From AEGEAN-183 sp964342745 (GTDB lineage Bacteria > Pseudomonadota > Gammaproteobacteria > Magnimaribacterales > Magnimaribacteraceae), in assembly GCA_964342745.1 (NCBI GenBank), contig CAYFFW010000015.1:1-34662 (forward strand): a stretch of DNA of 34,662 bases, read 5' to 3'. Shown here in pieces: positions 15,589 to 24,187 of the stretch. The notes under the pieces were generated by a model. It saw only the letters and a list, made by a program, of their open reading frames with translations, did no database searches and had not been told where the DNA came from. Positions within the stretch are counted from its first letter, which is position 1; each line of letters opens with the position of its first letter. The position numbers were made by a program, and so were the translations under genes.

Positions 15589-16827
15589 TTAACTTCCAAA
15601 ATCATCAAATTTTATTGCTTCCGGTTCGACCCCTAAATCATCAAGCATTCCAAATACTGCATTCATCATGGGCGGAGGTCCACACATATAGTATTCACAG
15701 TCTTCAGGGGCTTCATGATCATTAAGGTAATCATCTAATATAACTTGGTGAATAAATCCAGTGTGCCCTTTCCAGTTATCTTCAGGTTGTGGACTATCAA
15801 GCGCAAGAGTCCAATTAAAGTTATCGTACTTATTTGCTAATTCATCATATTCTTCTTTATAAAAAACTTCTTTTAAACTTCGAGCGCCATAATAAAAAGT
15901 TATCTTTCTTTTAGTATTAATTCTTAGTAGTTGATCAAAAATATGAGATCTCATCGGAGCCATACCTGCACCACCTCCTATAAAGATCATTTCAGCATTA
16001 CTTTCATTAGCAAAGAATTCTCCAAATGGACCAAATATAGTTAATTTATCTCCGGGTTTTAAATTAAAAATATAGGAAGTCATCTCACCAGGAGGAAAGT
16101 TAGTGCCCGGCGGAGGTAACTCAATTCTTACATTAAACTTCATTATTCCTTTCTCTTCTGGATAATTTGCCATGGAATAGGCTCGAATTACAGGTTCTTT
16201 TATTGAAATTGAATTATCCCAAAAATTAAATCTCTCAAGATCTTCGTTATAAATGTGATCTATATTGAAATTCTTAAAATCTATATCACAGGGGGGTATT
16301 TCCATTTGCACATAACCTCCTGCTCTGAAGTTTACTTCTTCTCCTTCAGGCAGCCTCAATACTAGCTCTTTTATAAATGTTGCTACATTGTCATTAGAAA
16401 TAACTTCACATTCCCACTTCCTAGCACCAAAAACTTCATCAGGGACTTGGACTTTTAGATTATCTTTTACTGCAACTTGACACGAAAGTCTCCAGCCCTC
16501 TCTTTTTTCTTTGTTAGTGAAATGACTTTCTTCAGTAGGAAGAATAGCTCCGCCGCCTTCTGAGATTAAACATTTACATTGAGCACATGTACCTTTTCCA
16601 CCACAAGCAGAGGAAAGAAACATATCTTGGCTGGCAAGAGTCTGCAAAAGCTTATCTCCAGCGGAAACAGTTAATGTTCTTTCTGGATCATTATTTAGTT
16701 CAATTTGTACATTACCAGTAGCAATTAAAAATTTTCTAGCAAAAAGAATAATTAAGACCATTAAATTAACAGCAACAGTGAAAGCTAGTACTCCTAAAAA
16801 AATATCATTCTGCAGTAAATCAGTCAT
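15589..16827 (-). CDS. nqrF: Na+-NQR subunit F, NADH dehydrogenase subunit
   Basis: NADH-oxidising subunit that passes electrons through FAD and a 2Fe-2S centre into the sodium pump. From the ATG at 16827 it is 412 residues. One N-terminal membrane helix (8-30) is followed by a ferredoxin domain with cluster cysteines Cys75, Cys81, Cys84 and Cys116, then an FAD domain (RAYSMANYP from 215) and an NADH-binding domain (GGGAGMAP 284-291, YYMCGPPPMM, C-terminal DDFGS). A longer reading from 16869 would add 14 residues and overlap nqrE by 40 bases; the internal ATG matches the family N-terminus and follows the nqrE stop by two bases. Confidence 0.97.
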   Translation of the reverse strand: MTDLLQNDIFLGVLAFTVAVNLMVLIILFARKFLIATGNVQIELNNDPERTLTVSAGDKLLQTLASQDMFLSSACGGKGTCAQCKCLISEGGGAILPTEESHFTNKEKREGWRLSCQVAVKDNLKVQVPDEVFGARKWECEVISNDNVATFIKELVLRLPEGEEVNFRAGGYVQMEIPPCDIDFKNFNIDHIYNEDLERFNFWDNSISIKEPVIRAYSMANYPEEKGIMKFNVRIELPPPGTNFPPGEMTSYIFNLKPGDKLTIFGPFGEFFANESNAEMIFIGGGAGMAPMRSHIFDQLLRINTKRKITFYYGARSLKEVFYKEEYDELANKYDNFNWTLALDSPQPEDNWKGHTGFIHQVILDDYLNDHEAPEDCEYYMCGPPPMMNAVFGMLDDLGVEPEAIKFDDFGS

Positions 16828-16829
16828 GT

Positions 16830-17441
16830 TTATAAAATGATTCCTCCAAATGACATAAAGCCAAAACACATTAAACCAACTGTAATAAAAGTTATTCCTA
16901 ATCCCTGTAGGCCTTCAGGTATATCAGCGTACTTAAGTCTTTCTCTCACACCAGCTAATGCTAATATAGCCAATGCCCATCCAGCACCAGCACCAAATCC
17001 ATACACTAAACTTTCACTGAAATTATATGTTCTTTCAACCATAAATAATGAAGCCCCTAGAATGGCACAATTAACAGTTATGAGAGGCAAGAAAGAACCT
17101 AAAGCATTGTAAAGAAAAGGAACATATTTATCTAAAAACATCTCTAAAATCTGAACAACTGCTGCAATTATTCCAATGTATGTAATCAATCCAACAAACT
17201 CTAGGTCAGAGTTAGGAATTCCAATCCAATCAAGAGCTCCTGGTTGAAGAAAATTCATATAGATAAAGTTATTGATAGGAACTGTAATAGTTAAAACAAC
17301 AATAACAGCCAGTCCTAAACCAGCTGAAGCTTTTATGGTTTTTGATATTGCAAGAAAAGTACACATACCCAAGAAATATGCAAGAGCAATATTTTCTATA
17401 AACACAGCTGTAATAAAAAGATTTAGATAATATTCAAACAT
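16830..17441 (-). CDS. nqrE: Na+-NQR subunit E
   Basis: A 203-aa integral membrane subunit with six predicted helices, homologous to NqrD in inverted topology. Cys27 (LGMC) and Cys125 (TVNCAILG) correspond to the cysteines that share the intramembrane iron(-sulfur) centre with two from NqrD. Family stretches include NIALAYFLGMCTFLA, LGSFLPLITVNCAILGASLF and GAGWALAILALAGVRERL. It follows nqrD with a two-base gap. Confidence 0.97.
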   Translation of the reverse strand: MFEYYLNLFITAVFIENIALAYFLGMCTFLAISKTIKASAGLGLAVIVVLTITVPINNFIYMNFLQPGALDWIGIPNSDLEFVGLITYIGIIAAVVQILEMFLDKYVPFLYNALGSFLPLITVNCAILGASLFMVERTYNFSESLVYGFGAGAGWALAILALAGVRERLKYADIPEGLQGLGITFITVGLMCFGFMSFGGIIL

Positions 17442-17443
17442 TT

Positions 17444-18118
17444 TTAGATTTTTGTACCTGCTTCTTTAGATTCAAGATTGTTTCGAGCAACTTTAAATTC
17501 TGGCGATTCAATTTGTTCAATCTTCCAGCTTCGTAATAGCCAAATAAACAATCCAATTATTAAAAAAGAGCTTGATGACAGGACCATATAATTATTCCCC
17601 AGATACCATCCTCCATTTTGGGTTAGAATAAGTATTTCATAGCCAAACAGACTACCTGCTCCTAAAAGTTCTCTAAAAGTAGCTACTACTAAAAGAATAA
17701 GACTGTAGCCTAGACCATTACCTAGACCGTCTAGAAAACTTAACCAAGGACCATTTTGCATAGCAAAAGCTTCTGCCCTCCCCATAACTATACAATTAGT
17801 TACGATTAATCCAACAAATACACCAATAGCCTTGCTAGTTTCATAATCATAAGCCTTAAGAACTTCATCTACTAAAACTACCAGCGAAGCTATTATTGTT
17901 ATTTGCACAATCATTCTTACATTTGTAGGTATATGATTTCTTATAAGTGAAACTAATAAGTTGGATAGACTAACAACAACCGTAAGAGCTATGCACATTA
18001 ATAAAGTAGGATATAAACTTGAGGTTACAGCTAGAGCTGAACAAATGCCTAAGATTTGCAAGGCAATAGGATTGTCATTAAAAACAGGATTAAAAAGAAC
18101 TTCTTTAGCTTTAGACAT
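17444..18118 (-). CDS. nqrD: Na+-NQR subunit D
   Basis: A 224-aa membrane subunit of the sodium pump. Family blocks are NPIALQILGICSALAVT, RNHIPTNVRMIVQITIIASLV, KAIGVFVGLIVTNCIVMGRAEAFAM and DGLGNGLGYSLILL. Cys26 and Cys109 are the ligands that complete, with NqrE, the intramembrane iron centre. The start overlaps the end of nqrC by 8 bases (ATGTCTAA). Confidence 0.97.
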   Translation of the reverse strand: MSKAKEVLFNPVFNDNPIALQILGICSALAVTSSLYPTLLMCIALTVVVSLSNLLVSLIRNHIPTNVRMIVQITIIASLVVLVDEVLKAYDYETSKAIGVFVGLIVTNCIVMGRAEAFAMQNGPWLSFLDGLGNGLGYSLILLVVATFRELLGAGSLFGYEILILTQNGGWYLGNNYMVLSSSSFLIIGLFIWLLRSWKIEQIESPEFKVARNNLESKEAGTKI

Positions 18119-18920
18119 TTAGTTCATCCTCTTCGTTTATTTCTTGCTTTAATTTATCTAGGAATTTTGAATAACCCATCTCACCAAGCCAAAAAGTAAG
18201 CATGTTAGTAACACCCCTACTAGTTATGGTGGCACCAGAAATACCATCTACTTGAAAACCCTTATCCTCAGACCTTAAATTTACTAATCCTTTAACAACC
18301 TCTATCTTTACTTCTCCTGTTGAAGAAAAAATCTTCTTGCCCTTCCATTTAGCTTTCCACCTAGGGTTATCAACCTCAGCTCCAAGACCTGGAGTTTCTT
18401 TATGAGAAAAATATTCCAATCCTATTATAGTATTTAGGTCTGGTTCTATAGCTAAATATCCATATAGAGTGCCCCAAAGTCCAAGTCCGCGTATAGGTAA
18501 AATAATAGCTTCTATTTGATTATCAATTTTATAAAGATAAATTTTAATAAAGTTCTCTCTTCTTTTTAAGGAACTTATGTCTTCTTTTGAAGTTAATAAA
18601 ATAGAAGTTAATGGATCTTTAGAATAATCTTCAGATTCAAATTTCTTACCATCAAAACTAATTGGGTCTAAAGAATCTTCATAATCTCCAGTTTCGAGAT
18701 TAACAACACGCTCCTCTATCAATAAAAAGATCTCTTCTATACTCTTGTTATCTGATAAAAGGCCTGCTGAAGATAGAATTTTAGATTGCTGATCTTCCTG
18801 TTTTAAAGCTTTTTGCTGATCTCTAAGACCGACAGCAGCAGAAGAAATGACTATCGAACAAACTAGACACAAGACTAATCCTACGATTAAAGTTTTAAAT
18901 AAAGTATCGTTTTTATTCAT
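18111..18920 (-). CDS. nqrC: Na+-NQR subunit C, FMN-carrying
   Basis: A 269-aa subunit with one N-terminal helix (about 9-30) and a periplasmic domain that carries covalent FMN. The flavinylation site is canonical: DGISGAT at 225-231 with Thr231 as FMN acceptor, matching the ApbE recognition pattern. Family features include GLGLWGTLYGYLAI and SHKETPGLGAEV. It overlaps nqrB by 8 bases (ATGAATAA) and nqrD by 8 bases. The middle part (about 40-120) is poorly conserved and strongly charged. Confidence 0.97.
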   Translation of the reverse strand: MNKNDTLFKTLIVGLVLCLVCSIVISSAAVGLRDQQKALKQEDQQSKILSSAGLLSDNKSIEEIFLLIEERVVNLETGDYEDSLDPISFDGKKFESEDYSKDPLTSILLTSKEDISSLKRRENFIKIYLYKIDNQIEAIILPIRGLGLWGTLYGYLAIEPDLNTIIGLEYFSHKETPGLGAEVDNPRWKAKWKGKKIFSSTGEVKIEVVKGLVNLRSEDKGFQVDGISGATITSRGVTNMLTFWLGEMGYSKFLDKLKQEINEEDELNV

Positions 18921-20127
18921 ATCTAGTTGAAACTCTTAATCTCTTTTTAATATTTGACTCTTTTACATAATGATCAATAAGAGGTGAAAATAGATTAGCA
19001 AATAAAATAGCTAACATCATTCCTTCTGGAAAAGCCGGGTTTATTACTCTAATAAGAATAACCATTACTCCAATTAAAAAACCATAGATCCACCTACCTG
19101 GGTTTGTATGAGATCCAGTTACAGGTTCTACAGCCATAAAAACTAGGCCAAAAGCATATCCACCAATAACTATATGCCAAAGAAAAGAAACATTGAACAT
19201 GGGATTGGTATCTGAACCAATTGAATTAAATAAAAGAGAAGTTACCAAGGTCCCTATAAGGACACCAGCAACTATTCTCCACGAAGCAACTCTAGTCCAT
19301 AAAAGTAAAAGGAGACCTAAAAGAATAAAAAGAGTAGAAGTTTCTCCAGCAGAACCAGGTATAGACCCAATAAAGGCATCAATCCAAGTAAAGCTTTCAT
19401 TAATACCTGGCATACCTTCTTGAGCTCCAACGCCCAGAATAGTTGGTGAGCTATAACCATCTAATGCAGTCCAAACTGAATCACCTGACCAATAAGTGGG
19501 GTAAGCAAAATAAAGGAATACTCTTCCTGTTAAAGCTGGGTTAAGGAAGTTTTTTCCTGTTCCTCCAAATATTTCTTTTCCTATAACAATACCAAAACTT
19601 ATTCCAACAGCAACTTGCCATAAGGGAACATCTGGTGGACAGCAAAGAGCAAAAAGTATGGTTGTAACAAAAGCACCTTCACTTATCTCATGATTTCGAA
19701 CAGTAGCAAAAATCATTTCCCATGCTATACCAACTATAAAAGTTACAGCATAGATCGGTAGAAAATAACAGGCTCCAAACCAGAAACAATCAAAAAAACT
19801 ATCAGGATCGTAATTACAAAAAAGATTAATAAATATGAAATGCCAATCATTAGTGAAGTTTCCGCCGTTATTTGCTGCTCCAGATAAAGCTTGGAACCCA
19901 ATATTGTACATTCCATATATAGCTGCCGGTATGGTGGCCACCATGACAGTTACCATTACTCTTTGTACATCAGAAGCATCTCTTATATGTAAACTACCAA
20001 AGGTTCTTCTGCTTGATGAGTAGAAGAAGTTTTCTATAACATCAAATAAAACCCACCACTTTGCAAATCTTCCGCCAGTTGAAAAATGAGGTTTTAAGTC
20101 ATCAAAGGTTTTTCTAAGTCTGTCCAT
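18913..20127 (-). CDS. nqrB: Na+-NQR subunit B, FMN- and riboflavin-carrying
   Basis: The large membrane subunit (404 residues, about ten helices) that carries covalent FMN and forms the Na+ channel and part of the quinone site. Family blocks: IRDASDVQRVMVTVM, NHEISEGAFVTTILFAL, KEIFGGTGKNFLNPALTGRVFLYFAYP and MAVEPVTGSHTNPGRWIYG. The expected flavinylation site reads DGYSSPT (223-229), so the acceptor should be Thr229, but the usual Gly-Ala before Thr is Ser-Pro. It starts 3 bases after the nqrA stop and overlaps nqrC. Confidence 0.97.
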   Translation of the reverse strand: MDRLRKTFDDLKPHFSTGGRFAKWWVLFDVIENFFYSSSRRTFGSLHIRDASDVQRVMVTVMVATIPAAIYGMYNIGFQALSGAANNGGNFTNDWHFIFINLFCNYDPDSFFDCFWFGACYFLPIYAVTFIVGIAWEMIFATVRNHEISEGAFVTTILFALCCPPDVPLWQVAVGISFGIVIGKEIFGGTGKNFLNPALTGRVFLYFAYPTYWSGDSVWTALDGYSSPTILGVGAQEGMPGINESFTWIDAFIGSIPGSAGETSTLFILLGLLLLLWTRVASWRIVAGVLIGTLVTSLLFNSIGSDTNPMFNVSFLWHIVIGGYAFGLVFMAVEPVTGSHTNPGRWIYGFLIGVMVILIRVINPAFPEGMMLAILFANLFSPLIDHYVKESNIKKRLRVSTRYE

Positions 20128-20130
20128 CTC

Positions 20131-21483
20131 TTAACCTTCTATCTCTATAGTATTTAATCTTTCTCTTAATAAGTAACCAAAATCATACTTAGAAGGACAC
20201 ACAAAACTACAAAGAGCTAAATCTTCTTCATCTAGTTCTAAAATCCCAAGTGATTGAAGTTCTTCAGTATCGCCGATGGCTAATTCTCTTAATAATAAGG
20301 TTATAAGTAAATTAAAGGGGAATACCTCTTCATAAACTCCAACAGGCAAAATGGCTCTATCAGGTCCATACATCCTGCTTTTAATATCAAACTTCTTGTT
20401 TCTTAATAATGAAGTTATAAATAGACCTAGTTTTGAGAATCTTTTAGTTCCCAATAAAGCCCAATCAAACAACTCTCTATCTGTTGAATTTGGCTCTTCA
20501 ATAGAACAGATTTGATTATGATATCTACCTAAATAGGCGTGCGCACCCAACGCCTCCCTTCCGTTTAATAAAGAACCACTTACTATGCGATTTTCAGATT
20601 GAGCAAGTTCTCCTGCACAAATTTCATCAGTGCAAGCACCTATTCTTGTAGTTATTGCTCTAGGGTTTTCTACTTTAGGTCCAGAAAGACCGATAGTCTT
20701 ATTTGTAGGTATTTTTCCTTCTTTAAAAAGGAATCCAATAGAGATGATGTCAGAATAATCAATATGCCAATTAATATTTTTTAAAGTAGCTGGAGATATA
20801 AGATGCATGTGTGTACCAACCAAACCTGAAGGATGAGGGCCACCAAAAATATGAACAAAAAGGTTATTACCTTCCTTAAACTCAAGATTACTGCTGGACT
20901 TAATACAAAGGTGAATTGGAGAATTTGATAGAAGTTGAATAGCTTTAAGTCCGAGTTCAAAATTTTCTAAACTATTTAAAATAATAAGTTCAGGATCAAT
21001 TGATAGAGGATTTGTATCCATGCAATTGATAAAGATAGAACTAGGTTCTGAATCAATTGTGGGTATTTTACTGAAAGGTCTCGTTCTGAAAGAAGTCCAT
21101 AAACCTGACTTAACTAAGTTTTCTCTAATAGAGTCTTGATTATGATTAGATAAATTATCTGTTTTGATTGAAGAGAATGAGATTTCTTCTTCTTTATCAC
21201 TAAGTGCTATAACAACTGATTCAAGAGCCCTTTTTGCCCCTCTATTGATAGATTCTACAATTCCTCCACCAGGAGATGAAAAAACAACTCCAGGATTTTT
21301 TTTATCTATAAAAAGTGGTTCACCTATTTTTACTTCGTCACCTTCTTTTACAAGCATAGTAGGTTTTAAACCATGATAGTCTTTTCCAATAATGCCCACG
21401 GAACGAGGATTTTTAAAGTCAGCAATATTGTGTTCAGGAGAACCAGAAATAGGAATATCTAAACCTTTTTTTATTTTTCTCAT
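20131..21483 (-). CDS. nqrA: Na+-NQR subunit A
   Basis: The 450-aa peripheral cytoplasmic subunit of the sodium pump, full length, first gene of the operon. It begins with the typical MRKIKKGLDIPISGSPE and contains KPTMLVKEGDEVKIGEPLF, PGGGIVESINRGAKRALESVVI, TRPFSKIP, HIFGGPHPSGLVGTHMH, RIGACTDEICAGE and SFVCPSKYDFGYLLRERL. A purine-rich AGAGAGG lies two bases before the ATG and is close for an ideal ribosome site. Its promoter should lie in the 83 bases before it. Confidence 0.97.
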   Translation of the reverse strand: MRKIKKGLDIPISGSPEHNIADFKNPRSVGIIGKDYHGLKPTMLVKEGDEVKIGEPLFIDKKNPGVVFSSPGGGIVESINRGAKRALESVVIALSDKEEEISFSSIKTDNLSNHNQDSIRENLVKSGLWTSFRTRPFSKIPTIDSEPSSIFINCMDTNPLSIDPELIILNSLENFELGLKAIQLLSNSPIHLCIKSSSNLEFKEGNNLFVHIFGGPHPSGLVGTHMHLISPATLKNINWHIDYSDIISIGFLFKEGKIPTNKTIGLSGPKVENPRAITTRIGACTDEICAGELAQSENRIVSGSLLNGREALGAHAYLGRYHNQICSIEEPNSTDRELFDWALLGTKRFSKLGLFITSLLRNKKFDIKSRMYGPDRAILPVGVYEEVFPFNLLITLLLRELAIGDTEELQSLGILELDEEDLALCSFVCPSKYDFGYLLRERLNTIEIEG

Positions 21484-21540
21484 TTCCTCTCTAATTTATG
21501 AGATGAAATTAATACTCAAGGAGAAGTAAAATCCGCGCGT

Positions 21541-21546
21541 ATTATA
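21541..21546 (-). promoter_or_regulatory. Candidate -10 element for the nqr operon
   Basis: TATAAT on the minus strand, 58 bases upstream of the nqrA ATG, inside the only gap (21484-21566) between the GAPDH gene and the operon. The -35 at 17-bp spacing (AGTAA region) is weak. Position and the perfect -10 make it a fair guess. Confidence 0.45.
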
Positions 21547-21566
21547 GTGTTGAAGAGAGGTATTTA

Positions 21567-23051
21567 CTAGTTAGATTGTTGATAATCAGGATATCTTTTG
21601 TAGTTTAAACCTACCATTTCCTTTGCTAATCCTAAAAGCTGAACTGTATAACCAAATTCATTGTCATACCAAACATACAGGATTGCATGGTCTTTATTAC
21701 ATATTGTAGCTGCAGAATCTATAATTCCTGCATATCTATTTCCAACTAAGTCTGAAGAAACAATTTCACTTGAGTTGGTAAAGTCTATTTGATCTTTATA
21801 TTGGGAATGGAAAGCTATTTGTCTTAAGAAGTTATTAAGATCTTCTCTATTTAAGCTTTTCCCTAGTTTTAATTTTATTATAGCTAGAGAGACATTTGGG
21901 GTAGGCACTCTAATTGCATTAGCTGTTAGTTTACCCTCTAATTCAGGCAGAACTTGTCCTACTGCTTTTCCAGCTCCGGTTTCAGTAATAACTAAATTAA
22001 GAGCTGCACTTCTTCCTCTTCTTGACTTCCGGTGGAAGTTATCAATTAAGTTTTGGTCGTTTGTATAAGCATGAACAGTCTCTATATGACCTGATTGAAT
22101 CTTATATTTATCATTTAATACTTTTAAAACTGGAACTATCGCATTAGTAGTACAGGAAGCTGCTCCCAAAATTGTATCTTTTGAATCGAACACATCATTA
22201 TTTATTCCGTGAACAATATTTTTAATTTTATCTTTTGCGGGAGCGGTTAAGAGCACTTTACTAATGCCTTTACAAGTTAAGTGCTTACTTAATTCCTTTT
22301 TATCTCTCCAGACACCTGTGTTGTCTATCAAAAGAGCGTTTTTAATACCATATGAAGAATAATCTATAGAATCTGGTTCATTAGCATAAATTATATTGAC
22401 TTCACTACCGTTGATAATTAATTTTTGCTCAGCTTCTTCAACTCTAACTGTTCCTTTAAAAGGTCCATGAACTGAATCAGTTCTTAGTAAGTTTGCTCTT
22501 TTAATTAGGTCATCTTCTCCTGATTGTCTTACGACTATAGCTCTCAACCTCAAGTTATCCCCTCCTCCTGAATCCTCTACTAGAAGTCTTGTAAGTAGTC
22601 TACCTATGCGTCCGAAACCAAATAAAACAACATCTTGAGCAGTTTCAAGTAAAGATCCTTTTTTGCCTATCAAATCTTTAACTGAATTATTTACGAACTC
22701 TTCAATTTCCATATCTTTACTATCATAAAGGTAGGCAGCAGCAATAATTCCAATATCAATTTCAGAGGGACCTAATTCCAAAGAACTAAGAGAGGTAATA
22801 ACTTGATAAGTTTCAAATTCACTAAGTTCATTTTTCTCTGTTTCACGGACAAATCTATGAGATTGCATAATTTCTGATACAGATAAATTAACGAGTAATT
22901 TACCATAGAGCATAAGGTGGACATTGTCTCTGTATAGTCTACCTATCATGGGTAGCATTTCTTCAGCAAGAGCTTGCCTGTACTGAAAATCTCCAAATGT
23001 ATCTAAAGGTAGATTTGATCTTTTTCTTTTATCTGGTTGTTCGGATGGCAT
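21567..23051 (-). CDS. Glyceraldehyde-3-phosphate dehydrogenase, long form with N-terminal extension
   Basis: Interconverts glyceraldehyde-3-phosphate and 1,3-bisphosphoglycerate. The 494-aa product has an N-terminal helical region of about 135 residues that ordinary GAPDH (about 335 aa) lacks, then the Rossmann motif GFGRIGR at 145-151, catalytic Cys300 in AASCTTN, His327 in ETVHAYT, the RRGRSAALN phosphate loop and YVWYDNEFGY. This long form is known in Pseudomonas and other gammaproteobacteria, where it lies beside nqrA and mfd as here. A gluconeogenic role is an inference from the isocitrate lyase and acyl-CoA dehydrogenase genes nearby. Start at the ATG, seven bases after the preceding gene on the same strand, so probably co-transcribed with the acyl-CoA dehydrogenases. 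Confidence 0.92.
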   Translation of the reverse strand: MPSEQPDKRKRSNLPLDTFGDFQYRQALAEEMLPMIGRLYRDNVHLMLYGKLLVNLSVSEIMQSHRFVRETEKNELSEFETYQVITSLSSLELGPSEIDIGIIAAAYLYDSKDMEIEEFVNNSVKDLIGKKGSLLETAQDVVLFGFGRIGRLLTRLLVEDSGGGDNLRLRAIVVRQSGEDDLIKRANLLRTDSVHGPFKGTVRVEEAEQKLIINGSEVNIIYANEPDSIDYSSYGIKNALLIDNTGVWRDKKELSKHLTCKGISKVLLTAPAKDKIKNIVHGINNDVFDSKDTILGAASCTTNAIVPVLKVLNDKYKIQSGHIETVHAYTNDQNLIDNFHRKSRRGRSAALNLVITETGAGKAVGQVLPELEGKLTANAIRVPTPNVSLAIIKLKLGKSLNREDLNNFLRQIAFHSQYKDQIDFTNSSEIVSSDLVGNRYAGIIDSAATICNKDHAILYVWYDNEFGYTVQLLGLAKEMVGLNYKRYPDYQQSN

Positions 23052-23057
23052 ATATTT

Positions 23058-24185
23058 TTATAACTTAGAATATCTCTTTAGATGGTAATCAGTATTTCCA
23101 AATATTGTAATAATTGTTGTCAGTCTTTTAAAGAAATGTCCTACATTAAGTTCTTCAGTTACACCCATACCACCATGAAGCTGTACGGCTTGCTGACCTA
23201 TAAATCTTGCAGCTTTTCCAATTTGATATTTCAGACCAGAGATAGCTTTCTTAGAATCTTCAGAACCTTCCACGCTCTTAATGGTTGCCATATAAAGTAA
23301 AGATTTACTTTGCTCATATTCCATAAACATGTCGACCATCCTATGCTGTAAAACTTGGAATTTACCTATAGGTTGACCGAATTGCTCTCTTGTTTTGCAA
23401 TATTCAACAGTTGTTTTATATAAGACTTCCATTGCACCTACGGCCTCTGCACAAATTGCTAAAGTTGCTTTATCAACTGCATTTTCTAAATAATTAAAGC
23501 CATTTCCTTCCTTGCCTAATAAATTATCAGAGGAGACCTTAACATTTTCTAAGGTAATCTCTGATGCCCTTCTTCCATCAACTGTAGGGTAGTCCCTGGA
23601 GGATACACCCTCGGTATTGCTATCTATTATCAGCAAAGAAATACCTTCTTCGCTAATTTGGCTGCCTGAAGTCCTTGTAGAAATAATTAATTTATTTGCA
23701 TTTGGTCCATTCATTACAACTGATTTATATCCGTTTACTACATAATTGCCATCTTTAAGTTTTGCTTCAGTAGTTACATCAGCAAGATTAAATCTACTTT
23801 GTGGCTCTGTAAAACCTAAAGCTAAATGTAAATCTCCTGAAATAACTTGTTTTAATAAGTTGCTCTTTTGTTCCTCATTTGCACAATTATCTATAAGGTT
23901 TGAACAAAGAATTACAGTTTCTAAAAAGGGTTCAACAACTAGACCTTTACCAAATTCTTCCATAACAATCATGGATTCTAGGGCTGTGCCTCCAAAACCG
24001 CCTGATTCTTCTGATAAACAAATACCTAGCCAGCCTAATTCAGCAAAAGTTTTCCAGTTTTCTTCACTAAATCCAACCTCAGACGCTGAAAGAGCTTGTC
24101 TTTTTTCCCATTCATACTCTCTTTGAATAAACTGAGCTACCTGACTCTGAATTAGAGTTTGTTCTTCATTAAAATTAAAGTCCAT
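23058..24185 (-). CDS. Acyl-CoA dehydrogenase, small non-catalytic-type subunit
   Basis: A 375-aa acyl-CoA dehydrogenase fold protein, similar to the small subunit of pimeloyl-CoA dehydrogenase. It has the FAD and dimer motifs TREQFGQPIGKFQVLQHR and QLHGGMGVTEE. Neither known position of the catalytic glutamate carries Glu: the medium-chain site reads FGNTDYH instead of YEGT, and the isovaleryl site (in the helix before EYCKTREQFG) appears to be Ala by counting back from the conserved Arg. It lies two bases after the large-subunit gene. The pair probably forms an alpha2beta2 enzyme, like those acting on CoA esters of steroids or dicarboxylic acids, in which only one subunit type carries the base. 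Confidence 0.85.
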   Translation of the reverse strand: MDFNFNEEQTLIQSQVAQFIQREYEWEKRQALSASEVGFSEENWKTFAELGWLGICLSEESGGFGGTALESMIVMEEFGKGLVVEPFLETVILCSNLIDNCANEEQKSNLLKQVISGDLHLALGFTEPQSRFNLADVTTEAKLKDGNYVVNGYKSVVMNGPNANKLIISTRTSGSQISEEGISLLIIDSNTEGVSSRDYPTVDGRRASEITLENVKVSSDNLLGKEGNGFNYLENAVDKATLAICAEAVGAMEVLYKTTVEYCKTREQFGQPIGKFQVLQHRMVDMFMEYEQSKSLLYMATIKSVEGSEDSKKAISGLKYQIGKAARFIGQQAVQLHGGMGVTEELNVGHFFKRLTTIITIFGNTDYHLKRYSKL

Positions 24186-24187
24186 AA

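Noticed and set aside
16828..16869. Longer nqrF start overlapping nqrE by 40 bases
   Set aside because: The extra 14 residues do not fit the family; the ATG at 16827 yields the standard N-terminus and length.
16837..17112. Open frames antisense to nqr, clpA, GAPDH and acyl-CoA dehydrogenase genes
   Set aside because: They lie fully within well-identified genes on the other strand, show no family features and are explained as shadow frames.
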